64,000 bases of DNA from Micromonospora cabrerizensis. Its GTDB lineage: Bacteria > Actinomycetota > Actinomycetes > Mycobacteriales > Micromonosporaceae. Below the pieces are notes generated by a model that had not been told where the DNA came from, searched no databases, and saw nothing but the letters and a program-made list of their open reading frames with translations. The DNA lies in contig NZ_JAKKFI010000077.1 in NCBI RefSeq assembly GCF_022230955.1, positions 62,001-126,000 of the forward strand. Direction: 5' to 3'. A program made the translations under genes and the position numbers. Below, in pieces: positions 41,758-50,100 of the stretch (the first letter of the stretch is position 1; each line of letters starts with the position of its first letter).

Positions 41758-41946
41758 TCAGAAGGTCTGACCGGCCTGCACGCTGGCGACGAACGTCGCC
41801 CACTCGGTCTGGTCGAACATGACCTGCTCACCCGGCCGCTGGGAACTCCGGACAATCCGGTTGAGCTTGGCGTCGATGGCGACCTCGACACAGTTCGAGG
41901 TGCCACTCTCGCACTGAGCGGGCTTGACGAAATTGAGCTGCTCCAC
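41758..41946 (-). CDS. DUF397 protein
   Basis: A 62-residue DUF397 protein. Family features: NFVKPAQCESGTSNCVEVAID at the start (the CVEVA motif), then QVMFDQTEWATFVASVQAG. DUF397 proteins are small partners of XRE-type regulators (as with the Scr1/WhiJ-type pairs of streptomycetes); a matching XRE gene lies 1.1 kb away at 43073. GTG at 41946 has AAGGAG upstream. It is the last gene of a chain of small genes on the minus strand. Confidence 0.9.
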   Translation of the reverse strand: MEQLNFVKPAQCESGTSNCVEVAIDAKLNRIVRSSQRPGEQVMFDQTEWATFVASVQAGQTF

Positions 41947-42004
41947 GGTGTCGCTCCTTCTTGTCCGCCGGCCGTCGGGTGCGGCTGGTCGTTGGGTGAG
42001 GGGT

Positions 42005-42172
42005 CTATCGGGATAGCGGGAGGTCGTAGGCGATGAGCTGCCCGAAGGCCTCCGCCCATTCGCGGCACCGGGCGACGGTGCGGCAGCGCGGGCAGCGGCC
42101 ACCCACGCCTTGGTGCTCGACGAGGGTCCGCTGCCAGCGTTCCGCCAGGCGGGCGAGCGCCGACGCCTTCAC
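42005..42172 (-). CDS. 55-residue cysteine-containing hypothetical protein
   Basis: A very short gene. GTG 42172 overlaps the stop of the upstream gene by four bases (GTGA). The product starts VKASALARLAERWQRTL, has CPRCRTVARC, a likely zinc or redox cysteine cluster, and ends IAYDLPLSR. No family name can be given. The coupling overlap and the adjacent DUF397 gene support that it is real. Confidence 0.6.
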   Translation of the reverse strand: MKASALARLAERWQRTLVEHQGVGGRCPRCRTVARCREWAEAFGQLIAYDLPLSR

Positions 42173-42435
42173 GGCCGCTCACCCGCGGCGGTCGCGGCCA
42201 GGACGTCAAGGTCGACCAGCACCTCGAAGCACCACGGTTGTGTGCAGTCGGCGGACTCCCACGAGCACTCAGGGCCGTGCCCGTACACCCACCAGTAGGC
42301 GGGCTCGTGGGACTCGTGGACGGAGACGACGACAATGTCGTGGTAGGTGTGGCCATCGCCGTCGGGGCCGGGCTTCCACTCGCCGGGCCGCACCGACAGC
42401 CGGGTGCCCGGGCCGGGCATCGTCCGGGCGGTCAA
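42169..42435 (-). CDS. 88-residue hypothetical protein
   Basis: A small soluble protein with several Trp, His and Cys residues (EPAYWWVYGHGPECSWE, CTQPWCFEV). Unknown family. The probable start TTG 42435 overlaps the upstream stop in TTGA; ATG 42420 is the alternative. Its stop overlaps the start of the 55-residue gene. Part of the small-gene chain before DUF397. Confidence 0.6.
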   Translation of the reverse strand: MTARTMPGPGTRLSVRPGEWKPGPDGDGHTYHDIVVVSVHESHEPAYWWVYGHGPECSWESADCTQPWCFEVLVDLDVLAATAAGERP

Positions 42436-42617
42436 CGGGTCAGCCCGTCGTACAGGTGCTCCGCCCGCCGCTGCCGGCCCAGCGCACGCACCCGCCCCCG
42501 GGCGGCGGCCTGCTCGCGGGCCTGAATGCGCTGGCCGATGTCAAGGAACATCGGTGCCTGCCGTTGGGGTACGGGTCGGTGCCACAGCCTCCGCCACAGC
42601 CCGACGATGGTCTTCAT
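42432..42617 (-). CDS. 61-residue basic hypothetical protein
   Basis: A 61-residue, Arg/Gln-rich protein (MKTIVGLWRRLWHRPVP..., QRIQAREQAAARGRV). ATG 42617 is preceded by GGAGGG. It is the first gene of a minus-strand chain of four small genes with 4-base overlaps between the first three and DUF397 last. Function unknown. Confidence 0.55.
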   Translation of the reverse strand: MKTIVGLWRRLWHRPVPQRQAPMFLDIGQRIQAREQAAARGRVRALGRQRRAEHLYDGLTR

Positions 42618-42741
42618 CAGGATCGGCTCCCTCCACTCGTGGACGCGGCCCGGCCTCAGTGCGGGCATCGTTCGCCGGGGTCCTGCACGCTGCCTGTGCA
42701 AACAGCGTCTCCCCGGCAGCCGGGCTGATCCAGACTGACAA

Positions 42742-42775
42742 TGTCCGCTGGTTGTCCGCGCTGTCCGCGGACAGC
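42742..42775. promoter_or_regulatory. Triple TGTCCGC operator with 16-bp palindrome
   Basis: TGTCCGC occurs at 42742, 42753 and 42762, spaced 11 and 9 bases, and the last is part of the perfect 16-base palindrome GCTGTCCGCGGACAGC (42760-42775). It lies between the small-gene chain (-) and cutA (+), 9 bases before the cutA -10 TAGGGT (42784-42789). Confidence 0.6.
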
Positions 42776-42795
42776 AGCGCCGTTAGGGTGTGCGG

Positions 42796-43119
42796 GTGAG
42801 CGGCTACCTGCAGGTGTCAACGGCCATCGAAACGCGCGACGCCGCCGTGCGGCTTGCTGAAGGGGCAGTCGGCGCTCGGCTCGCCGCCAGCGCGCAGGTC
42901 ATCGGCCCGGTCACGAGCGTGTTCTGGCACCACGGGGAGCAGGGCTCGGGCGAAGAGTGGCAGGTGCTGCTCTACACCACGGCAGAGCGGTACCCGCAGC
43001 TGGAGCGGTTCGTTCTCGATCAGCATCCTTGGACGAACCCGCAACTCAGCGCGGTGCCGATCGTGCAGGGTTCTACGGAGTACCTGACGTGGTTGAGCCG
43101 CTCAGTCGAGGACGCGTAG
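42796..43119 (+). CDS. cutA: CutA1 divalent-cation tolerance-like protein
   Basis: A 107-residue trimeric CutA-family protein. GYLQVSTAIETRDAAVRLAEGAVGARLAA, PVTSVFWHHGE, WQVLLYTT, and the ending AVPIVQGSTEYLTWL match the family pattern. Its role is debated (metal binding, signalling). The classical CutA cysteine near the active cleft is absent. GTG 42796 lies six bases after TAGGGT, pointing to a leaderless message; GTG 42790 is an alternative. It is convergent with the XRE gene, whose 3' end overlaps it by 47 bases. Confidence 0.85.
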   Translation: MSGYLQVSTAIETRDAAVRLAEGAVGARLAASAQVIGPVTSVFWHHGEQGSGEEWQVLLYTTAERYPQLERFVLDQHPWTNPQLSAVPIVQGSTEYLTWLSRSVEDA

Positions 43120-44305
43120 ACGCGGCTGCGGCGAGGGCCTGCAGGTCGACTACGCAAGGCATCGCGGCGTGCGGCTCCAGGCGGTGTAGGAACGCGTCGA
43201 GGCGTTGACCCGGACGGACGGACCCGACGCCGCCGGCGAGGCGGACGGCGCTACCGGCTGCTTGGCAGGCCTGCTCGATTTCGTTCGCGTCGAGATAGGC
43301 GTCGGCAAGCCACGACAGGTAGAGAGCCTTGTCACGGGCCTGCGTGTCGCAATAGGTGCCCAGAGCGCGCTCCAGTAGGGGGATCGCCCGGACTGGCCGA
43401 TGAAGTACCGTCCAACACCGACCCGTCATGATCTCGCCTTCGAGGCGATCGACCCAGTACACCCAATCTGGCTCGGGCCGGTCGTCGTGCTCGGCGAGGA
43501 AAGTCAATCCGATGCCGAGGTGCCGGTCCGCGGCCGTCGCGTCACCCGTGACAGCGAATGCCCACGCGGCCCGCAGATTCAGCAGAACCCGAACTTTCGG
43601 CGTAGCGGTGGTGCCAGCAGCATCGCAGGCCGCGCTGGCGGTGTCGGCCGCCCGGCCACCGCTGGCGAGCTGCTGATAGGCCAGGAACGCCAGTCCGTTG
43701 CCCGTGAGCGCGTGGTCCTCGGCGTCGCGGGCTGCGGCGAGGCTGATCCGATAAAGCCTCTCGGCGTCCGGATGGTCACCAGCGTCGAATGCCGCCCACC
43801 CGGCCAACTGCGCCTGTTCGGCAAGAATCGCCAGCAGCTGCCTGCCGGTTGCCTCGCTGTAAGAACCGTCCTGAATCAGCCGTGTCGTGGAAGCAACCTC
43901 AGCCCTGTACAGCTGGTGGGTGTCGGCACCGCCGAGGTAGTTGTCGAGCCGGCGCAGGCGGGCAGTGCGATCAGCAAGCCGGCGGGGAACGGCGTTGCCA
44001 ACATGGCGGCCGTGGGCGAGCAAGGTGTGCGGGAGAGCAGCGGCCAGGCCGGCGGCGGCGACGAACTCGCGGCGTCGGATACCCGGACGTACCGCGGCGA
44101 GCGCGGCCAGCTCCCCGCCGGCTTGGAGGGCGTCGTCGACGCGTTGTGCGGCCTGCGAGGTGGGCATCTTCGCGCCGGTTTCCAGCTCGTGCAGGTACGT
44201 CTTGCCGTGGTAGGTGAGCTTGGCCAGGTCGCGCAGGGACAGGCCGCGCTCTGCGCGGAGCTGGCGCATCCGGCCAGGAAACGATGGTTCAGTCACAGCT
44301 GCCAC
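43073..44305 (-). CDS. XRE-family regulator with TPR domain
   Basis: A 410-residue protein. A helix-turn-helix is at residues 10-65 (MRQLRAERGLSLRDLAKLTYHGKTYLHELETGAKMP), then a linker with RREFVAAAGLAAALP and a C-terminal helical repeat (TPR-like) region of about 270 residues. This is the architecture of actinobacterial XRE regulators partnered with DUF397 proteins. Start GTG 44305 or 44296. A likely target is the triple TGTCCGC site upstream of cutA. Its 3' end overlaps cutA. Confidence 0.85.
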   Translation of the reverse strand: MAAVTEPSFPGRMRQLRAERGLSLRDLAKLTYHGKTYLHELETGAKMPTSQAAQRVDDALQAGGELAALAAVRPGIRRREFVAAAGLAAALPHTLLAHGRHVGNAVPRRLADRTARLRRLDNYLGGADTHQLYRAEVASTTRLIQDGSYSEATGRQLLAILAEQAQLAGWAAFDAGDHPDAERLYRISLAAARDAEDHALTGNGLAFLAYQQLASGGRAADTASAACDAAGTTATPKVRVLLNLRAAWAFAVTGDATAADRHLGIGLTFLAEHDDRPEPDWVYWVDRLEGEIMTGRCWTVLHRPVRAIPLLERALGTYCDTQARDKALYLSWLADAYLDANEIEQACQAAGSAVRLAGGVGSVRPGQRLDAFLHRLEPHAAMPCVVDLQALAAAASTRPRLSGSTTSGTP

Positions 44306-44429
44306 CCCAGGTAGAGGACTGGACTGGGCGGCGGCACCACCGGCCTCTACAACGGCTTCGCGCCATCACTGACGGTACCGCCGGTGTGCCCGCCCGTCAC
44401 GCCTCCTCGCCGCCTGCGACAGACGAACA

Positions 44430-44458
44430 GGCCCGCCGGTGATCCTCACCAGCGGGCC
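44430..44458 (-). terminator. Hairpin terminator of the peptidase E gene
   Basis: GGCCCGC (44430-44436) and GCGGGCC (44452-44458) with GGTG/CACC inside form a stem about 70 bases beyond the peptidase E stop. Confidence 0.5.
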
Positions 44459-44523
44459 CCGACTGCTGTATTCGTGAGTTGCTGACCTGACCTGTAGGGC
44501 TGGCTCGGCTAATGGGACGCCTC

Positions 44524-44582
44524 GGTCAGGGGTTGATCAGTTTCCAGTCGCCTTCGGAGATGACCTCGACGGTGCCATCGAC
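44524..44582. repeat. 59-bp direct repeat, right copy (peptidase E 3' end)
   Basis: Identical to 41613-41671. It contains the final 18 codons and TGA of peptidase E. The two copies bracket 2.85 kb holding DUF397, three tiny genes, cutA and the XRE gene. Confidence 0.85.
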
Positions 44583-45212
44583 CACCTTGATGGCAGTGTT
44601 GTCGTCGATGGCGTACGTCGGGACCGGGATTCCGGAGGCCCACTTCTGGATGTGGGACAGCGTGACGTCCTCGATGTCCGGATGATCGAGGTGGGGGTAC
44701 AGCGTGAAGTCCACCAACCCCAACGCCCGATCAGCGCCCTGCGCCATGTCGCTGCCATCAGGGACGAACTGCCTGTCGAATTCGGAGTCGCAGTTGTACG
44801 GGGTGACCGCGATGCTCCCGGCGCTGACCCCCACATAGACCGTGTCACTCAGCGACGGCAACAGGCCAGCCAGGCCCGACTGGCGCAGCCAGTAGGTCAG
44901 GTACAGCACATCGCCACCCCAGACGAGGAGGGCATCTGCCTCCCGGACCGCCGGGACCCAGTTCTCTTCTCGGATGGTCGGCAGCGCGGTGAGCTCCAAC
45001 ATCCCCAGGGATTTCCAACCCAGCTGGCACAGCGGGATGGAGGCGTGGCCGTGAATCGCCTTCCACGCCCTTTCTCCTCCGCCGGGGAAGGGGTAGACAC
45101 CGGTGGGGATGAACAGGGCCGTGGACTCGGCGATCGGCTTGCCCAGCAGGTCGACCAGCGCGTCGGAGATGCTCGGGTTACAGATGCCCGACGACGTGAG
45201 AAGAAACTTCAT
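44526..45212 (-). CDS. Peptidase E-like (S51) alpha-aspartyl dipeptidase
   Basis: A 228-residue serine peptidase of the S51 family, which cleaves Asp-Xaa dipeptides. The nucleophile Ser130 lies in GVSAGS, and His174 in YPHLDHPD is placed as the catalytic base. The Rossmann-like DALLVWGGDVLYL core is clear. ATG 45212 has GGGGAG upstream. The last 18 codons are duplicated at 41613-41671. Confidence 0.88.
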   Translation of the reverse strand: MKFLLTSSGICNPSISDALVDLLGKPIAESTALFIPTGVYPFPGGGERAWKAIHGHASIPLCQLGWKSLGMLELTALPTIREENWVPAVREADALLVWGGDVLYLTYWLRQSGLAGLLPSLSDTVYVGVSAGSIAVTPYNCDSEFDRQFVPDGSDMAQGADRALGLVDFTLYPHLDHPDIEDVTLSHIQKWASGIPVPTYAIDDNTAIKVVDGTVEVISEGDWKLINP

Positions 45213-45416
45213 GACGTCCGCTCCCCTGAAGCCACCGCACGACGGCGATCATGATGTCCATGAGGCCAGCGCCCCGGCTCGCTGACCGAAGCAACGCATC
45301 GCTGGATCATCCGCTCGCGGCCGTCCAACCGTCAATCGCCGACGCCCGCAGGACTCCGCGAGTGCTTCGGTGAGCGGCACGATCCTCGCGACACCTCCGG
45401 GTCCGGCCCGGCGGCG

Positions 45417-45743
45417 TCAGCGAAGGGGAATGGGGAAGGGGATCTCCCCCCTCAGCGCCTTCTCGGCCAATTCCGTTCGCTCCACATGAAGGACGTTGTC
45501 CTCCAGAGGGTGCTTGGGCACGTTGACACACCGCTGACCAGGCAGGACCTCACACACAGGGCACTCCAGGAATTGCCCACTCGACGGCACCAGCTCGACG
45601 CCCTGGGCCAGCGCCGCTCTGCCGATCTTGACGATCGAGTGGTACAAGTCGGGATCCTGATGCCGGGCAGCGGCAGCAGCCACCTCCCGCATCCCTTCCC
45701 AGAACCGTTCGGCAGCCCTTGGCTCTTCCACCCTGATGCGCAC
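45417..45743 (-). CDS. Small zinc-finger-like hypothetical protein
   Basis: A 108-residue protein whose helical N-terminal half (ERFWEGMREVAAAAARHQD) is followed by CPVCEVLPGQRC...H-x2-R, similar to small phage/actinobacterial zinc fingers (CPxC...GxxC...HxxR). The start is GTG 45743; its ribosome site is unclear and a longer out-of-frame possibility exists upstream. Confidence 0.6.
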   Translation of the reverse strand: MRIRVEEPRAAERFWEGMREVAAAAARHQDPDLYHSIVKIGRAALAQGVELVPSSGQFLECPVCEVLPGQRCVNVPKHPLEDNVLHVERTELAEKALRGEIPFPIPLR

Positions 45744-45938
45744 TCCTGCGCCTGCCCGCCACCGGGCCGACGAAACCTCAGCAACGGCTCCGGCTTGTCC
45801 ACACCAGAGATCTCAGCCGCCCGTCCCTTGGCGTTGATTGATCAGCGGCGGGGCGCAGTCAATCGAAGCGAACGACTTGCTCTTGAGCTGCTGTTACGCC
45901 CCCGCCTGGGATCCCGACCCCCTGTTGGCCCAGCGAAT

Positions 45939-45970
45939 GGCGCCCGCCAGTAGCTGAACTGGCGGGCGCC
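45939..45970 (-). terminator. Perfect 13-bp hairpin
   Basis: GGCGCCCGCCAGT (45939-45951) and its complement (45958-45970) around a 6-base loop, nine bases beyond the stop of the small membrane gene at 45979. Confidence 0.65.
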
Positions 45971-45978
45971 CTGCTACC

Positions 45979-46122
45979 TCACGCCGAGCAGCCAGCGATC
46001 AGCTCTGCCAACCCCACCGCGACGCCGGCAGCGGTCACCACCAGGCGCGCAAGTTCCACACGGTTGGCGATCCGGCCCCGTCTATGGCGTACCCGGGACC
46101 CCTTGCCCTTCGTTTCCGACAT
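45979..46122 (-). CDS. 47-residue membrane peptide
   Basis: Too short for routine calling. ATG 46122 has GGGAGG eight bases upstream. It starts MSETKGKGSRVRHRRGR (basic, cytoplasmic) and ends with a hydrophobic stretch (ARLVVTAAGVAVGLAELIAG), so it is a likely single-pass membrane peptide. Terminator follows. Function unknown. Confidence 0.5.
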   Translation of the reverse strand: MSETKGKGSRVRHRRGRIANRVELARLVVTAAGVAVGLAELIAGCSA

Positions 46123-46152
46123 TGCCGATGCCCTCCCAATGGAGCAGAGGCC

Positions 46153-46186
46153 GGGGCGGTGCATCGTGTCCGCGGTGCACCGCCCC
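46153..46186. terminator. Hairpin upstream of the small membrane gene
   Basis: GGGGCGGTGCA (46153-46163) and TGCACCGCCCC (46176-46186) form an 11-bp stem. No gene ends nearby on either strand except read-through, so it may be a leader hairpin of the minus-strand peptide gene instead of a terminator. Confidence 0.4.
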
Positions 46187-46316
46187 TTCCAACCCCCTGC
46201 CAGACCCAGTTGCCTGGCGGGGCGATCAACGGCGGGGACGTGAATGACCGTCGCACAGGCGGTGCGATGCGCAGTCCCGTAGATGAGACTCCGCAGGTCA
46301 GGGCACTGAGGCGACC

Positions 46317-47039
46317 ATGCTCGCCCTTGACGGAACCTGTCACGATGCCTTGGTGAAGCTGGATCGGAAGACGTGGCTGCTCGCCGCCGGATCCGTAGCG
46401 TTGATCGTGCTCGCCCTGGCGCTCTTCGCCGCCGCCATCTCTGCGGCGTACAGGGCCCCGTCGGACGAGGAACAGCCGAAGGTCACCGACTGGATGCAGG
46501 CGTGGGGCAGCATCGCGGGGGTGGTCGCTGGCTTGGCTGCCGCAGGGGCCGCCACGGCGCTGCTACTGCACGAGTGGCGACGAGCCGAGGTGGCGGAGCG
46601 ACAACTCGCGGAGGAGCGGGCAGAGAGCGCCCTGAGTGTGCCCAGGGCGATCGTCGTCCTCCCCGCTCTCCTCAGTGGCGGTGCAAGCCCGAGCGGGGAG
46701 CAGCACATCTACGAGGTAGAAACCGCCATTTACAACCACGGCTCGACGGGCGTCCGGAACGTCGCGTTCATCGTTTCCCTGCCCGAGGGAGGACCTCGCC
46801 TGCTTCTTCCCCGAGTCGCGATGATCGGGCCAGGTGGGCGAGGGCAGATCAAGGAGAAGTCCGGCAAGCCCGTTCCGTATCCGGGCCCTTCGAAAATCGG
46901 CACGCTGGAGGCAACCGTCACGGTCTGCTTTATCGATCACACCAACCAGGCGTGGCAGATAGCGAGCGACGGCGAGGTGTCGCGGACGACCGAGCCCTAC
47001 CCCGCAGAGGAACGGGCGGTGACGTTCCCGCTTGTCTGA
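46317..47039 (+). CDS. Two-helix membrane protein with soluble C-terminal domain
   Basis: A 240-residue protein with membrane helices at about residues 20-42 and 62-85, then a coiled/charged region and a beta-rich C-terminal domain (about 105-240; IYEVETAIYNHGSTGVRNVAFIVSL). No family recognised. ATG 46317 has GAGG upstream; GTG 46353 would remove the first 12 residues. It is convergent with metH. Confidence 0.7.
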   Translation: MLALDGTCHDALVKLDRKTWLLAAGSVALIVLALALFAAAISAAYRAPSDEEQPKVTDWMQAWGSIAGVVAGLAAAGAATALLLHEWRRAEVAERQLAEERAESALSVPRAIVVLPALLSGGASPSGEQHIYEVETAIYNHGSTGVRNVAFIVSLPEGGPRLLLPRVAMIGPGGRGQIKEKSGKPVPYPGPSKIGTLEATVTVCFIDHTNQAWQIASDGEVSRTTEPYPAEERAVTFPLV

Positions 47040-47064
47040 GCGGCGGTCGCCGCCCGGCTCGGAC
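47034..47064. terminator. Imperfect hairpin between convergent genes
   Basis: GTCTGAG pairs with CTCGGAC (one G.T) and GGCGG with CCGCC, straddling the stop of the membrane protein gene and 47 bases from the metH stop. Confidence 0.4.
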
Positions 47065-47110
47065 ACGCGAACGCGTCGATGACTCTGCGGCCTGTTGACC
47101 GCCCCAACCG

Positions 47111-50100
47111 CTATTTGGCGTTGAAGTAGCTGGCCTCCGGGTGGTGGACCACGATCGCGTCGGTGGCCTGCTCCGGCATCAGCTGGAACTCCTCGGACAG
47201 CTCGACCCCGATCCGCTCCGACCCGAGCAGGTCCACGATCTTCGCCCGGTCCTCCAGATCGGGGCAGGCAGGGTAGCCGAACGCGTACCGGCAGCCCCGG
47301 TAGTCGTTGCGCAGCAGACCGGCCAGGTCCGTCGGGTCGTCGTGGCCCAGCGGACGGCCGTCGGGCAGCGTCAACTCGGCCCGGATCCGCCGGTGCCAGT
47401 ACTCCGCGAGCGCCTCGGTGAGCTGCACGGACAGGCCGTGCACCTCCAGGTAGTCGCGGTACTCGTTGCGGGCGAACAGCTTCGCCGCGTACTCGCTGAC
47501 CGGCTGGCCGACGGTGACCAGTTGCAACGCGACCACATCAAGCTGGTCGCCCTTGGGCTTGAAGAAGTCCGCCAGGCACAGCCGCCGCTCCTGGCGCTGG
47601 CGCGGGAACGAGAACCGGGCGCGCTCCGCGTGCCCGTTCTCGTCGAGCACCACCAGGTCATTGCCCTCGGAGTACGCGGGGAAGTAGCCGTACACCACGG
47701 CTGCCTCCAGCACCTGGTCGGCGATCAGCCGGTCCAGCCAGTACCGCAGACGCGGCCGACCCTCGGTCTCCACCAGCTCGTCGTAGGACGGACCGTTGCC
47801 GCCTCGGGCGCCGTTGAGCCCCCACTGCCCACGGAAGGTGGCCCGCTCGTCGAGCAGCGCCGCGTAGTCGGCCATCGGCACGCCCTTGATCACCCGGGTG
47901 CCGAAGAACGGTGGGGTGGGCACGGCCACGTCCACGGCCACGTCGGAGCGGATCGAGGAGTCGTGCAGCTCCGGCAGGGACTCGCTGACCATGGACCGTT
48001 GCCGTTCCCGGCGGGCCCGCCGCGCCGCGAGCGCCGCCTCCCGCTCCGGGTCGATCACCGGCGCGCCGCCACGCTTGGCGGTCATCACCTTGTCCATCAG
48101 GGACAACCCCTCGAAGGCGTCCCGGGCGTAGTGCACCTGCCCGGGGAACATCGACCGCAGGTCGTCCTCGACGTACGCGCGGGTCAGCGCCGCCCCACCC
48201 AGCAGGACCGGCCAGCGCTCCGCGACCCCGCGCGTGGCCATCTCGGCGAGGTTTTCCTTCATGATGACGGTGCTCTTGACCAGCAGCCCGGACATGCCGA
48301 TCGCGTCGGCCCGGTGCTGCTCGGCGGCGTCCAGGATGGCGCTGATCGGCTGCTTGATGCCGATGTTCACCACCTCGTAGCCGTTGTTGGACAGGATGAT
48401 GTCGACCAGGTTCTTACCGATGTCGTGCACGTCGCCGCGCACGGTGGCCAGCACGATGCGACCCTTGCCGCCGTCCTCGATGGTCTCCATGTGCGGCTCC
48501 AGGTAGGCCACCGCGGTCTTCATCACCTCGGCGGACTGGAGCACGAACGGCAGCTGCATCTGGCCCGAGCCGAACAGCTCACCGACCACCTTCATGCCGT
48601 CCAGCAGGATGTCGTTGATGATCGACAGTGGGGACCGGCCGCCGGCCATCGCCTCGTCCAGGTCGGCCTCCAGGCCGTTGCGCTCACCGTCGATGATCCG
48701 CCGCTTGAGGCGCTCGTCCAACGGCAGCGCGGCCAACTCCTGCGCCCGGCTGGCCCGGGCGCTGGTCACGTCGACGCCCTCGAAGAGCTCCAGGAAGCGC
48801 TGCAACGGGTCGTACCCCTCGCGGCGACGGTCGTAGACCATGTCCAGGGCGACCTCCCGCTGCTCGTCGGGGATCTTCGCCATCGGCAGGATCTTGCTGG
48901 CGTGCACGATCGCGGAGGTCAGGCCGGCCTGCACACACTCGTGCAGGAACACCGAGTTGAGCACCTGCCGGGCCGCCGGGTTGAGCCCGAAGGAGATGTT
49001 GGAGATGCCGAGGGTGAAGTTGATCCCTGGGTAACGCCGGGCGATCTCCCGGATCGCCTCGATGGTCTCCAGCCCGTCGCGGCGGGTCTCCTCCTGCCCG
49101 GTGGCGATCGGGAAGGTCAGCGTGTCGATCAGGATGTCGGACAGGTCCATCCCCCACCGGCCGGTCAGGTCGTCGATGGTGCGCGAGGCGATGCGGACCT
49201 TGTCCGCCGCGGTGCGCGCCTGCCCTTCCTCGTCGATGCACATGACCACCACGGCGGCACCGTGCTCCCGGATCACCGGCATCACCCGCCCGTAGCGGGA
49301 CTCCGGGCCGTCGCCGTCCTCGAAGTTCACCGAGTTGACCACGCACCGGCCGCCGAGCATCTCCAGCCCGGCCTCGATCACCGCCGGCTCGGTGGAGTCC
49401 AACATGATCGGCAGCGTGGACGCGGTGGCGAACCGGCCGGCCAGCTCGCGCATGTCCTGCGTGCCGTCGCGGCCGACGTAGTCGACGCACAGGTCGAGCA
49501 GGTGCGAGCCGTCGCGGGCCTGGCTGCGGGCGATCTCCACACAGGCCCGCCAGTCACCGGCGAGCATCGCCTCGCGGAACGCCTTGGAACCGTTGGCGTT
49601 GGTCCGCTCCCCCACCATCAACACCGACGCGTCCTGGGCGAACGGCACCGGGTGGTACACCGAGGAGACACCCGCCTCGTGCCGGGGCTCGCGCGGCGGA
49701 GCGGTGACGCCGTGCAGCCGCTCGGACAGCACCCGGATGTGCTCCGGCGTGGTGCCACAGCACCCACCGATCAGCCCCACGCCGTACTCGGTGATGAACC
49801 GCTCCAGGGCCTCGACCAGCTCGACGGGAGTCAGCGGGAAGTACGCACCGTCGGCGGTCAGCACCGGCAGGCCGGCGTTCGGCATCACCGACAGCGGGAT
49901 GCGGGAGTGCTGCGACAGGTACCGCAGGTGCTCGCTCATCTCGGCCGGGCCGGTGGAGCAGTTGAGCCCGATCAGGTCCACGCCGAGCGGCTCGATCGCC
50001 GCCAGGGCCGCACCGATCTCACTGCCCACGAGCATGGTGCCGGTGGTCTCCACCGCGACGTGACAGATGATCGGCACCGTCTGGCCCAGCTCGGCCATCG

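Noticed and set aside
41615..41803. 62-codon frame on the minus strand ending in the peptidase E tail
   Set aside because: Only the last 18 codons match peptidase E; the rest is unrelated and has no start signal. It is the footprint of the direct repeat.
42742..42775. CRISPR-like repeats
   Set aside because: Units of 7 bases at 9-11 base spacing are operator repeats, without spacers or cas genes.
41613..44582. Complete integrative element
   Set aside because: No integrase, excisionase or replication gene lies between the repeats; only the repeat footprint is reported as a finding.
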